From JAQIBY01 sp034721855 (lineage in GTDB: Bacteria > Bacteroidota > Bacteroidia > Bacteroidales > ML635J-15), in the NCBI GenBank assembly GCA_034721855.1, contig JAYENB010000323.1, positions 1 to 7,022 of the forward strand: a DNA stretch of 7,022 bases, read 5' to 3'. Of the stretch, positions 1 through 5,596 are shown in pieces. Position numbers and translations under genes: made by a program. A model generated the notes under the pieces. That model did no database searches. It saw only the letters and a program-made list of their open reading frames with translations, and was not told the DNA's origin. The first letter of the stretch is position 1. Every line of letters starts with the position of its first letter.

Positions 1-50
1 GCTGTTCTTTCTTCTAAATCCCACTTTTTGTTATTAGTTTTATTGGTCAT
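1..50 (-). CDS. N-terminus of a four-helix-bundle (S23/TIGR02436-type) protein, partial
   Basis: Read on the minus strand from the ATG at 50-48, the first 16 codons give MTNKTNNKKWDLEERT, followed by a GCN (Ala) codon, before the window ends. A short basic, Asn/Lys-rich lead followed by W/Y-D-L-E-E-R-T is the typical start of the small four-helix-bundle proteins related to the S23 rRNA-intervening-sequence protein, which are abundant in Bacteroidota. Family members are usually about 110-130 residues, so over 85% of the gene lies outside. No Shine-Dalgarno is visible, and the upstream DNA is A/T-rich with AATTAG repeats, a common setting for these genes. The function of the family is not established. 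The call rests on one motif only, so it is tentative. Confidence 0.55.
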   Translation of the reverse strand, partial: MTNKTNNKKWDLEERT

Positions 51-181
51 TTTTTAGATTAATTAGAGCAATTAGAAATTAGGTCAATTAACAGTTATTT
101 AATTTTAAAATGTGAACAGTTACCTTTATAATTTATTCCTTAACGAAGCAGGAAATGGTTTTGGATTAGTAAAAGTAAAGC
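51..181. repeat. A/T-rich spacer with short AATTAG repeats
   Basis: This is the gap between the stop of the FKBP gene at 182 and the start of the four-helix-bundle gene. At 61-90 the motif AATTA(G) recurs four times (61-66, 70-75, 77-82, 86-90) with spacings of 7-9 bases. I see no TAnnTTTG promoter box in either direction and no strong terminator hairpin. Confidence 0.4.
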
Positions 182-1171
182 TTAAGAGTTTTTATTGCTG
201 ACCTTCAGCACTTCAATCTTGAATACCAGGGTAGAGTAGGGGGGTATAGGGCCTTCCTGATAGGGGCCATAAGCTTGTTCAAACGGAATGATCAGCGTAA
301 GTTTGCTGTTTTCTTTAACACCGCTTAATCCTTTTTCAAGGCCGGGAATTACTATGGATTTTCCCATGTCAAAAGTGAAAGGCTTGCCTTCCTTTTTGGT
401 ATCGGAAAAAGGGGAGTCGTTCAAAAACAAGCCGATGTAATGAATGGTAACACGTGAATCTTCATCAATTTCCTGGACCTTGCCTTGCGAGTGTATTTCC
501 CTGTATATGCGGTCGCCAATGTTTGTTGCCTCAATGTCATGCTCAAGCATGTATTTTTTGATGTTGCTGTTTTCCTGTTGGCGGGCATCGGCAATTTTTT
601 TCTCCTGGGTTGTCTGAAATTCCGTGTTGGGAACAATGTCAATTATTTTGACAAAAAAACGGATGGAATCTCCAGGCGACACAAAATCAGGGATGTTGAT
701 TAGTTCTTTTGTATATGTAAAAAACCCGGAGGCCTCCACGATAAATTCAGCGCTGTCTTTTTCATGCATTTGCAGCAGTCCGTAGTTGATGCTTCCCTGA
801 TATTTAGGCTTGTTAAGCATCATTTTAAATGTGCCTGGCACTTCCACTGAAGAAAACAAAAGGCTGTCATTGATGTAATAATCCATATTCAGATGCAGCA
901 CATCCCCGATGTTGGGATAAGGGTTGTTTGGATGGTACGCATGCACGTGCTGACGTATGCCGTTTTTTAATGTTTTATAAAAAGGGGCTGGTTTCGGGCC
1001 GTATTGTTGTGGCGTAGTGTCTTTGGTTCCGGTTTCATTGAAACTGGAATCGGTTGCTATTGCCTTATCTGCATCGTAGCGTTTATCCGGTTTGCAGGAT
1101 GTCGTGATGGTAAGCCATCCCAGTAAAACAAGGCTTGCTATGGTTGTTTTTTTATACCAAATTGCAGTCAT
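182..1171 (-). CDS. Lipoprotein with two FKBP domains (FKBP-type peptidyl-prolyl isomerase)
   Basis: Predicted 329-residue exported lipoprotein. Residues 1-25 are a basic/hydrophobic signal sequence and Cys26 (TITTSC) is the likely lipidated residue, although the lipobox is weak at -3. Residues about 62-182 form a degenerate FKBP-like domain (GD-x5-N-x-D-Y-Y, SLLFSS, a late PGDSIRFFVKI strand) without the usual active-site signature. After a charged linker helix (about 185-215), residues about 225-325 form a standard FKBP domain: VTIHYIGLF, PFSDT, IVIPGLEKG, AYGPY, PPYSTLVFKIEVL. By alignment to FKBP12, Tyr245, Phe255, Val274-Ile275, Tyr301 and Phe317 keep the pocket, Asp37 is replaced by Ser256 and Trp59 by Leu278. 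The family catalyses cis-trans isomerisation at Xaa-Pro bonds. The architecture matches the FKBP gene at 2323-3186, so the two are probably paralogues. The start shown is the only one that gives an intact signal sequence. Confidence 0.92.
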   Translation of the reverse strand: MTAIWYKKTTIASLVLLGWLTITTSCKPDKRYDADKAIATDSSFNETGTKDTTPQQYGPKPAPFYKTLKNGIRQHVHAYHPNNPYPNIGDVLHLNMDYYINDSLLFSSVEVPGTFKMMLNKPKYQGSINYGLLQMHEKDSAEFIVEASGFFTYTKELINIPDFVSPGDSIRFFVKIIDIVPNTEFQTTQEKKIADARQQENSNIKKYMLEHDIEATNIGDRIYREIHSQGKVQEIDEDSRVTIHYIGLFLNDSPFSDTKKEGKPFTFDMGKSIVIPGLEKGLSGVKENSKLTLIIPFEQAYGPYQEGPIPPYSTLVFKIEVLKVSNKNS

Positions 1172-1217
1172 TTGTACAATATTTTTATGTAACCGTTCAC
1201 AGCTTGAAAATTAATAT

Positions 1218-1278
1218 AATAAAGTCAAAAGACAAAAAATAAAATTAAAAGCCAAAAATCAAAAATCAAAAGTTAAAA
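1218..1278. repeat. Degenerate heptamer tract (CAAAAGT/CAAAAAT type), left copy
   Basis: This purine-strand tract is built of roughly 7-base units such as AAAAATC, AAAAGTT and AAAAGTC, and lies between the FKBP gene and the glycosylase gene. Its 14-base segment 1218-1231 (AATAAAGTCAAAAG) is the perfect reverse complement of 2274-2287 on the other side of the glycosylase gene, and 1267-1278 is the reverse complement of 2268-2279. Low complexity makes part of this agreement expected by chance. Confidence 0.6.
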
Positions 1279-1297
1279 GTGTCTTAATTTGCATCGT

Positions 1298-1335
1298 TGG
1301 ATAATATACCATGAAGTTTATCCACTGTTAAGTGA
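1298..1335. repeat. Hairpin plus GTTAAGTGA half of an inverted repeat flanking the glycosylase gene
   Basis: TGGATAA (1298-1304) and TTATCCA (1318-1324) form a 7-bp stem with a 13-nt loop. Overlapping and following it, TTTATC (1317-1322) and GTTAAGTGA (1327-1335) recur inverted at 2235-2240 and 2221-2229, with spacers of 4 and 5 bases. The pair encloses the glycosylase gene. Confidence 0.5.
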
Positions 1336-1409
1336 GATGAAAGCGAAGTCCGAAAGTGCAATGTCCCCGAGCGACTAAAAGGAGCGAAGGTTTTGCCCGA
1401 AGCTCGTTG
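1336..1409. other. G/C-richer noncoding stretch downstream of the glycosylase gene
   Basis: This 74-bp stretch is clearly less A/T-rich than the gene beside it and contains the direct repeat GAGCGA (1369-1374 and 1382-1387) and two GCGAAG words. I find no strong palindrome and no terminator with a T tract. It may be a remnant of whatever brought the glycosylase gene in. Confidence 0.3.
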
Positions 1410-2171
1410 TTACTTCTCTATAATTTTAGGACAAAATTGTTTTAAGTAGCATTTTGAACAATCTGGATTATATGGTCTGCACCATTCTCTACCAATTTCC
1501 CATGCTGAAAAATCAAAAATTCCAGGATATTCTGGGTATAATTCTCTGGCACAGTAAATTAATTCATCATTGCTTGCGTCTTTTGATATGAAGCCCAATC
1601 TTGTAAAAACTCTTTTGACTTGAACATCTGGCGAAATATCAATACAAATTCTATCTTGCATGGAGATTTTAAATTCTCTGGCTAAAATATTTGCTGCCAT
1701 TGTAGAAATTTTTACTCCGACACCTTTAAACTCAAGAAATCTACGGACAACAGTAGCACTTTTGGGGTTATCTTTCCAAATATTTGAGGCATCATCATTA
1801 TATTTTGTATGGATAAGTTGAATTGCGGAGTAAAAATTTTCAGCCATTGTATCATTAAATCTATGCAGACTTTTTCTTTTGAAGATTTCTTTCAGAGAAT
1901 TTAAATCCAATTTGAGCAATCTTTCAAAATCAAAGCCACCTATTTCTTGAGAAAGAAAATAAGGAATTAGCCAAGCTCTTTCGGCTTTGATTTGTCTATC
2001 CATGATGCAAGCAAGAACATAGGCGTGGGGAAATTGGGTTATATCATTGAGTAAAGTATCTGCTTCTTTATTTCCTGTAAATTTTACTTTTTTGTATGGC
2101 AGACCAAATAACTCATTTCCTCTTTTTATTAACGTTTCAACAATTTTATCCTGATTACTCATAAAATTCAT
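1410..2171 (-). CDS. Endonuclease III-like HhH-GPD DNA glycosylase/AP lyase with 4Fe-4S cluster
   Basis: This 253-residue cytoplasmic protein has the key features of the endonuclease III superfamily. The helix-hairpin-helix is LEFKGVGVKIS (about 146-156), with Lys154 at the position of the catalytic lysine of endonuclease III (LPGVGRKTA). The downstream block PDVQVKRVFTRLG puts Asp182 at the catalytic aspartate of VDTHVxRVxxRLG. The C-terminus carries C231-x6-C238-x2-C241-x5-C247, the exact iron-sulfur loop spacing of the family. With both Lys and Asp present, a bifunctional glycosylase/AP lyase is expected. The substrate cannot be read from sequence. The N-terminal 45 residues and the overall divergence make it a distant relative rather than Nth itself. 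Two Met codons (2171 and 2162) are possible starts and neither has a ribosome binding site. The gene is much more A/T-rich than the flanking FKBP genes and is bracketed by inverted repeats, suggesting acquisition. Confidence 0.88.
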   Translation of the reverse strand: MNFMSNQDKIVETLIKRGNELFGLPYKKVKFTGNKEADTLLNDITQFPHAYVLACIMDRQIKAERAWLIPYFLSQEIGGFDFERLLKLDLNSLKEIFKRKSLHRFNDTMAENFYSAIQLIHTKYNDDASNIWKDNPKSATVVRRFLEFKGVGVKISTMAANILAREFKISMQDRICIDISPDVQVKRVFTRLGFISKDASNDELIYCARELYPEYPGIFDFSAWEIGREWCRPYNPDCSKCYLKQFCPKIIEK

Positions 2172-2220
2172 TAATTTATGTTTTTATATAAATGTTTTGA
2201 AAGCCGGGTGTAGGACAATT

Positions 2221-2240
2221 TCACTTAACGCTCTGATAAA
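2221..2240. repeat. Inverted partner of the GTTAAGTGA repeat upstream of the glycosylase gene
   Basis: TCACTTAAC (2221-2229) and GATAAA (2235-2240) are the reverse complements of GTTAAGTGA (1327-1335) and TTTATC (1317-1322). On the minus strand the element lies 50 bp upstream of the glycosylase start. Confidence 0.5.
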
Positions 2241-2267
2241 TCTTTTTTCATTTATTACATCCTTTAT

Positions 2268-2322
2268 TTTTAACTTTTGACTTTATTTTTTTTGTCTTTT
2301 GTCTTTTGCCTTTTCTTTTGTC
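2268..2322. repeat. Degenerate heptamer tract (GTCTTTT type), right copy
   Basis: This pyrimidine-strand tract has clear 7-base units (GTCTTTT GTCTTTT GCCTTTT at about 2294-2314) directly beside the stop codon of the FKBP gene. It is in inverted orientation to the tract at 1218-1278, with perfect 14-base and 12-base matches. It fills most of the gap between the FKBP and glycosylase genes. I see no promoter for the glycosylase within it. Confidence 0.6.
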
Positions 2323-3186
2323 TTAGTCCACATTGATAAGTTCGATTTCAAATATCAACGTAGAATACGGCATTATCTTATCTTTCCCATCTTTTCCGTA
2401 TGCCAGTTTGGATGGGATAATCAGACGGGCTTTGCCGCCTTCTTTCAGTTGTTGCACTCCCAGTTCCAGGCCTTTTATCACGCTGCCTTCGCCAACGGGA
2501 AAACGCAGCGGTTGTTTTCCCAGAGAAGTATCAAAGGGTTCACCGCTGATGTATGTTCCTGTATAATGTATGGTAACAATATCTCCGGGAGCAGGTTTTT
2601 TGCCAGACCCTTCTTCAATGTGAACAACGTACATCCCGCTGGAATCAGGCTCGACCGTGGTGTTTGTTATTTCCAGGTAATGGTCAAGTAGTTCCATTTC
2701 TTTTGCTTCGGAGGTATGTAAATTTTTTGTGATTTGATTTCCGTATTCATCCTTTTGAAGTATGTCCTTAATCTTTATGTGAACGATGATTTTGTCGTCG
2801 GTATCAATGTCTTCAGGCAGGTTTTCCTGTTTCATGCTGAACTTCAAAAAATCATGCGCATTGATGCGAAACGTAGCACTATCCTGGATGTGCATCATAG
2901 TTAGGGCTTCTTCGAAAGAACCCCCGCTATGAGCAGCAGAGCGTATGGTCTGAAGGTAAGTTCTGTTCATGTCGGCAGAATTGAACAGGACATTTCCATC
3001 AGCGGTTTCATATATCATATTGAGGACCACCACATCGCCTTTTTTGGGTTTTTGGTTGTCAGGATGCTGTTGATGAAATTTATATTCCAGTCCATTGTCT
3101 GTTTCATTGAAGCTTTTTTCTTGCTTGTTATTGCACGCTGTCAAAAACAAGCTTGCGGTAAGAAAATAAACGAACAACTGTTTCAT
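2323..3186 (-). CDS. Lipoprotein with two FKBP domains (FKBP-type peptidyl-prolyl isomerase)
   Basis: Predicted 287-residue lipoprotein. The signal sequence ends in a clear lipobox LTAC with Cys18, followed by Asn-Asn-Lys. Residues about 31-143 are a degenerate FKBP-like domain (KKGDVVVLNMIYE, VLFNSAD, a C-terminal IIVHIKIKDI strand). A helical linker (about 158-180) leads to a canonical FKBP domain (about 185-286): GDIVTIHYTGTY, GEPFDTS, SVIKGLELG, RLIIPSKLAYG, MPYSTLIFEIELI. The FKBP12 pocket positions are well kept: Tyr208, Phe218-Asp219, Val236-Ile237, Tyr263, Ile271 and Phe279, with Leu240 in place of Trp59 as in many bacterial FKBPs. Of the three FKBPs here, this has the most intact active site. 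Its ATG overlaps the TGA of the upstream gene (ATGA), so the two are translationally coupled. It is probably a proline isomerase or chaperone anchored in the envelope, facing the periplasm. Confidence 0.94.
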   Translation of the reverse strand: MKQLFVYFLTASLFLTACNNKQEKSFNETDNGLEYKFHQQHPDNQKPKKGDVVVLNMIYETADGNVLFNSADMNRTYLQTIRSAAHSGGSFEEALTMMHIQDSATFRINAHDFLKFSMKQENLPEDIDTDDKIIVHIKIKDILQKDEYGNQITKNLHTSEAKEMELLDHYLEITNTTVEPDSSGMYVVHIEEGSGKKPAPGDIVTIHYTGTYISGEPFDTSLGKQPLRFPVGEGSVIKGLELGVQQLKEGGKARLIIPSKLAYGKDGKDKIMPYSTLIFEIELINVD

Positions 3187-3725
3187 AATTCTAGTAAATC
3201 TATCAGTTCAACATTGTAAACAAGAATAGCATCGGGTGGAATTTTATCACCATCTCCCGGCAGGCCATAAGCAAGATGTGGGGGTACGATTAGCCTGGCT
3301 TTATCCCCTTGCTGCATCATAAAAATTGCCTCTTCCAGTCCGCTTTCTAACTCAACCCGCCCGAGTTTTAGTTTTTTAGGGCCGGTACTGTCAGAGGAAT
3401 AACAATAAGTGCCATCCAGCAGATGGAGTTTATAATTGATGATGGCAATTTGCCCGCTGTCAGCGGCGTGGCCTTCGCCATGTTTGTATATTTCATAATA
3501 CAATCCGGTACCGGTGCGGGTCATGTTCCAGTTGCGGCGTTCGGCATAGCCTTTGATTTGCATGTCCTGGTCTTTGATTTTTCTTTTGTTCCAGTCCATC
3601 AAAGGTTCCTTGTATTCTTCCTTTAACTCAGACATGTTTTTTTGTTCAGGCTGATTGTTGCGCTGGCAGGAAAAAGATGACAACAGCAACGAAATCGGTA
3701 TCAGTATGATAAGTGTGTTTTTCAT
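3183..3725 (-). CDS. GldI-like single-domain FKBP lipoprotein
   Basis: Predicted 180-residue lipoprotein. A long hydrophobic signal ends at Ser-Phe-Ser-Cys20, a non-canonical but plausible lipobox. Residues 31-70 are charged and helical, followed by GTGLYYEI and one FKBP domain (about 73-178): AIINYKLHLLDG, KLKLG, SGLEEAIFMM, DKARLIVPPHLAYG, PPDAILVYNVELI. Size, lipoprotein anchor and the helical lead before a G-L/W-Y-Y start resemble GldI, the gliding-motility FKBP lipoprotein of Flavobacterium. The pocket is altered: the FKBP12 Phe36-Asp37 pair aligns with Cys108-Tyr109, Ile56 with Glu127 and Trp59 with Leu130, while Tyr98 and Tyr153 remain. Strong isomerase activity is therefore doubtful. 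It is first in the FKBP pair, overlaps the next gene by 4 bp, and lies 120 bp downstream of nrnA. Involvement in gliding or type IX secretion is inferred only from the resemblance. Confidence 0.88.
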   Translation of the reverse strand: MKNTLIILIPISLLLSSFSCQRNNQPEQKNMSELKEEYKEPLMDWNKRKIKDQDMQIKGYAERRNWNMTRTGTGLYYEIYKHGEGHAADSGQIAIINYKLHLLDGTYCYSSDSTGPKKLKLGRVELESGLEEAIFMMQQGDKARLIVPPHLAYGLPGDGDKIPPDAILVYNVELIDLLEL

Positions 3726-3770
3726 GGTCTATTTGAATTAATCAGTGTGAACATACAAAATAATTGCTCA

Positions 3771-3814
3771 CCGTAAAGACGGAGACCCGTCTGTCGCCGG
3801 GCAAGGTTACAAAG
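3771..3814 (+). repeat. 44-bp intergenic repeat, copy 1
   Basis: This copy lies between the nrnA stop and the GldI-like start. It matches 5749-5792 at 39 of 44 positions (29 perfect at the 3' end) and, reversed, 5849-5892 at 42 of 44. It contains AGACGG and CCGTCT separated by GTCT on the minus strand, a 6-bp stem with a tetraloop followed by TTTA, so in the direction of nrnA transcription it could act as a weak terminator. Similarity to copy 2 runs a few bases further, through AAAATTT. Confidence 0.85.
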
Positions 3815-3845
3815 TTATAAAATTTATGCGACTGAGTAGCTACGT

Positions 3846-4868
3846 CTATTTTAATTTATCGGCATATTCAGTCAGTTTATCAACGAACAAATCAACGCTT
3901 TCTTGTATTCCCAGCTTCGTTTCTCCACCGGCAGCGTTTAAATGCCCCCCACCGTTGAAATATTTAGCAGCAAATTCATTGGCCGGGAAATCGCCAATAG
4001 ACCGGAATGATAATTTTGTATATTTATCCTTTTCTATAAACAAGACTGAAAACCGGGTGCCTTTAATGGAAAGGGGATGATTTACAAACCCTTCGGTATC
4101 GCCGGGTTGAAACTGATATTGCTGTAGTTCTTCCTTTGTCAGCACAATGTACCCAGTGTGGTATTCCGGCAGGTTGTATAATTTGTCTTTTAAAGTCAAT
4201 CCAAGCAATTTCATGCGCTCGTATGAATAATTGTTGTACACATTGGCATACACCATGTCTTTTCTAATCCCGGTATTCAGCAAGGATGCAACAATTTCAA
4301 ACGTCCGTGGCATTGATGAATTAAAACTAAAACAACCTGTGTCAGTCATTATGCCTGCATAAAGGCATTCCCCGGTATCTCTGTCAATGTTATCAAGCCA
4401 ACCGAATTTTTCAATGCACTCATAAGTGAGTTCTGCGGTACTGCTTACACTTGTATCTGAAATGGTAAATGTGGCGTCATTGCATGGGTTGGGATGATGG
4501 TCAATTAACAGGCTGGGGCAGTCCATTTTTCTAACAACAGGTTCCAACCAATCAATGCGGCTCAATACATTGAAATCCATCATAATTAGGAAATCTGTTT
4601 GCTCCAATTGTTTTAAACAGGTTTCTTTGTTTTTGTTTCCAATGATGATGCGTTCATGGTCTTTCATCCAGGCCAGGAACTCCGGGTAGGTATTCGGCGA
4701 TATTACCGTCACCTTTTTGCCCAGTTTTTTTAACAACAAATAAAATCCCTGCGTTGACCCCACTGCATCGCCATCCGGGTTGTGGTGCATGATGATGCTT
4801 ATGTTCTCAGCCCTTAGAATCGCCTGTTTTATTTGTTTTGCTTTATCTTCGGATAGTATCGTTTTCAT
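3846..4868 (-). CDS. nrnA: DHH/DHHA1 phosphoesterase, bifunctional oligoribonuclease/pAp phosphatase type
   Basis: This 340-residue cytoplasmic enzyme has full DHH-family motifs. Motif I is HHNPDGDAVGS (28-38), motif II is MMDFN (Asp98), the signature DHH is Asp123-His124-His125 in LIDHHPN, and motif IV is TDTGCFSF (Asp176). The DHHA1 domain ends in the substrate-binding loop NGGGHLNAAGG (305-315). Motif I, II and DHH residues bind two Mn ions. NrnA-type enzymes degrade 2-5-nt RNA and dephosphorylate 3'-phosphoadenosine 5'-phosphate. Length and domain order match NrnA of Bacteroidota and Bacillota. RecJ and DisA-linked GdpP are excluded by the short length and absence of other domains. The start at 4868 leaves a 38-45-nt leader below a good promoter at 4912-4943. 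It is the first gene of the minus-strand cluster, but a 120-bp gap with a possible hairpin separates it from the FKBP genes. Confidence 0.94.
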   Translation of the reverse strand: MKTILSEDKAKQIKQAILRAENISIIMHHNPDGDAVGSTQGFYLLLKKLGKKVTVISPNTYPEFLAWMKDHERIIIGNKNKETCLKQLEQTDFLIMMDFNVLSRIDWLEPVVRKMDCPSLLIDHHPNPCNDATFTISDTSVSSTAELTYECIEKFGWLDNIDRDTGECLYAGIMTDTGCFSFNSSMPRTFEIVASLLNTGIRKDMVYANVYNNYSYERMKLLGLTLKDKLYNLPEYHTGYIVLTKEELQQYQFQPGDTEGFVNHPLSIKGTRFSVLFIEKDKYTKLSFRSIGDFPANEFAAKYFNGGGHLNAAGGETKLGIQESVDLFVDKLTEYADKLK

Positions 4869-4911
4869 TATATTCCTTGTGTTTTCTGCAAGCTAACTAA
4901 AAATTTGATAA

Positions 4912-4943
4912 CAAATATACGCTTCAGATGGTTTATATGCAAA
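4912..4943 (-). promoter_or_regulatory. Bacteroidota-type sigma-70 promoter for nrnA
   Basis: On the minus strand TTTG (4943-4940) is followed by a 20-base spacer and TATATTTG (4919-4912), matching the -33 TTTG and -7 TAnnTTTG consensus of Bacteroidota housekeeping promoters. Transcription would start roughly 5-8 bases further on, about 40 nt before the nrnA ATG at 4868. Confidence 0.75.
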
Positions 4944-4964
4944 TGTTGTTTTATATGGGCGTGC

Positions 4965-5065
4965 CCCTTATTTATTTTTTTTATCCCTTCTAACCCAAAA
5001 ACCTTTTCTAAAGTTTGAAACTTTAGAAAAGATGGGTAAAAGGGATAAAAAAAATAAATTAAGGG
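4965..5065. repeat. 101-nt near-perfect A/T-rich hairpin
   Basis: The core is a perfect 13-bp palindrome, TTTTCTAAAGTTT (5004-5016) and AAACTTTAGAAAA (5018-5030) around a single base at 5017. After a small mismatched zone the arms continue to pair outwards: TACCC/GGGTA-like bases, then ATCCCT, eight T against eight A, and finally CCCTT against AAGGG at the two ends, with one bulged A on the right. In all, about 45 bp are paired. It lies upstream of the nrnA promoter and abuts the GC-rich hairpin at 5081-5186, so it may be the distal part of that element, a terminal-inverted-repeat remnant, or a two-way terminator. Confidence 0.8.
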
Positions 5066-5080
5066 TCGGTCTCCGGCTTT

Positions 5081-5186
5081 TAGCTGCCTGCTGCTCTGCG
5101 GGTGCTGAAAGATGCAGCAAAGGAGTTTGCTTAATCGCTCCACTCTTTCCTGCATGCAGCACCAACGCATCGCAGCAGGCAGGCTA
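5081..5186 (-). repeat. GC-rich structured hairpin element, copy A
   Basis: The outer stem is TAG plus CTGCCTGCTGC (5081-5094) with GCAGCAGGCAG plus CTA (5172-5186, one bulged G). Inside it TGCG (5097-5100) pairs with CGCA (5166-5169), then GGTGCTG (5101-5107) with CAGCACC (5157-5163), and further short helices lead to the apical part. Read on the minus strand, it shares with the element at 5500-5596 the words CGATG, GTTGGTGCTG, AGAGTG, CAGCACCC and, just beyond the stem, GCCGGAG. It therefore belongs to one family with that element, in opposite orientation. The open frames through it are not credible genes because the sequence is explained by base pairing. Confidence 0.8.
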
Positions 5187-5210
5187 ACCGCCTCCGCCCT
5201 CACGCGGTTG

Positions 5211-5266
5211 TACGAAAGTACGAAAGCACGATTGCACGAATGCACGATAGAACAATAGAATGATTG
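5211..5266. repeat. Run of seven degenerate octamers (NACGANNG)
   Basis: Seven consecutive 8-base units can be read without gaps: TACGAAAG, TACGAAAG, CACGATTG, CACGAATG, CACGATAG, AACAATAG, AATGATTG. The last unit runs directly into the REP-like hairpin. A second run of the same octamer lies at 5330-5353 on the other side of that hairpin. Confidence 0.8.
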
Positions 5267-5313
5267 TGCACCGTAGGGATGCGATTTATCGCATTCAGGA
5301 ACGTGCAACAATC
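5262..5313. repeat. REP-like palindrome with GTAG head inside a longer stem
   Basis: GTAG (5273-5276) is followed by a hairpin whose core is ATGCGAT-TT-ATCGCAT (5279-5294). A conserved GTAG tetranucleotide 5' of a short imperfect palindrome is the hallmark of REP elements mobilised by RAYT (Y1-type) transposases. Outer arms GATTGTGCAC (5262-5271) and GTGCAACAATC (5303-5313) pair with one bulged A, making a compound stem of about 52 nt. No RAYT gene lies in the window. Confidence 0.65.
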
Positions 5314-5329
5314 TGATAAATGGTTACGG

Positions 5330-5353
5330 AACGAAAGCACGATAGTACGAAAG
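5330..5353. repeat. Second octamer run, three units
   Basis: AACGAAAG, CACGATAG, TACGAAAG follow each other without gaps and are the same units as at 5211-5266. A partial fourth unit, TACGGTAA, follows. Confidence 0.7.
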
Positions 5354-5499
5354 TACGGTAAGGTATTTTCAATGTTTTTTAGATTGTTCATAGGATTTTC
5401 TGATTGTATCCGGGCTGCAAACGGTATAAGCCATACAGGCAATGATAAATACTGGGTGAAATCATATTTTCTTATGCGCCAGGACGTAGGCGAATATCC
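5354..5499. other. Noncoding spacer without clear features
   Basis: Between the octamer run and the second GC-rich hairpin I see only a weak 5-bp hairpin (CAGGA 5480-5484 with TCCTG 5497-5501). There is no credible reading frame and no promoter box. Confidence 0.4.
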
Positions 5500-5596
5500 T
5501 GCGTACTCCGATGTGTTGGTGCTGTATGCGTGACAGAGTGAAGCATGAGTGGAACTCCTGTTCACGCATGTTACAGCACCCACAGAGAAGTACGCA
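5500..5596 (+). repeat. GC-rich structured hairpin element, copy B
   Basis: The outer stem is TGCGTACT (5500-5507) with AGTACGCA (5589-5596). Inside it TGTG (5512-5515) pairs with CACA (5581-5584), a TT bulge follows, then GGTGCTGTA (5518-5526) pairs with TACAGCACC (5572-5580), and TGCGTGA (5527-5533) with TCACGCA (5562-5568) across a TGT bulge. The apical loop spans about 5534-5561. The 3' flank has GCCGGAGGCCG (5603-5613), also found beyond copy A. The fold matches copy A, while the outer and upper stems differ in sequence but still pair. Confidence 0.82.

Noticed and set aside
1336..1409. attC-like or RNA structure downstream of the glycosylase gene
   Set aside because: The repeated GAGCGA and GCGAAG words are direct rather than inverted, so no stable fold or complete attC can be drawn.
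3756..3763. Separate promoter for the GldI-like gene (TTATTTTG on the minus strand)
   Set aside because: It misses the required TA at the first two positions and has no -33 box. A separate start remains possible but is not supported.
4868..5311. Minus-strand open frame of 147 codons between nrnA and the octamer run
   Set aside because: It crosses the A/T-rich hairpin, the GC-rich hairpin and the octamer run, so its sequence is explained by repeats. It lacks domain-like composition and overlaps the nrnA promoter.
5211..5353. Octamer runs as a CRISPR array
   Set aside because: Units are 8 bases with no spacers, and no cas genes are present.
5200..5583. Other open frames through the repeat island on both strands (5264-5533 plus, 5462-5662 minus)
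   Set aside because: They are short, overlap each other, have no promoter and are built from repeat DNA.
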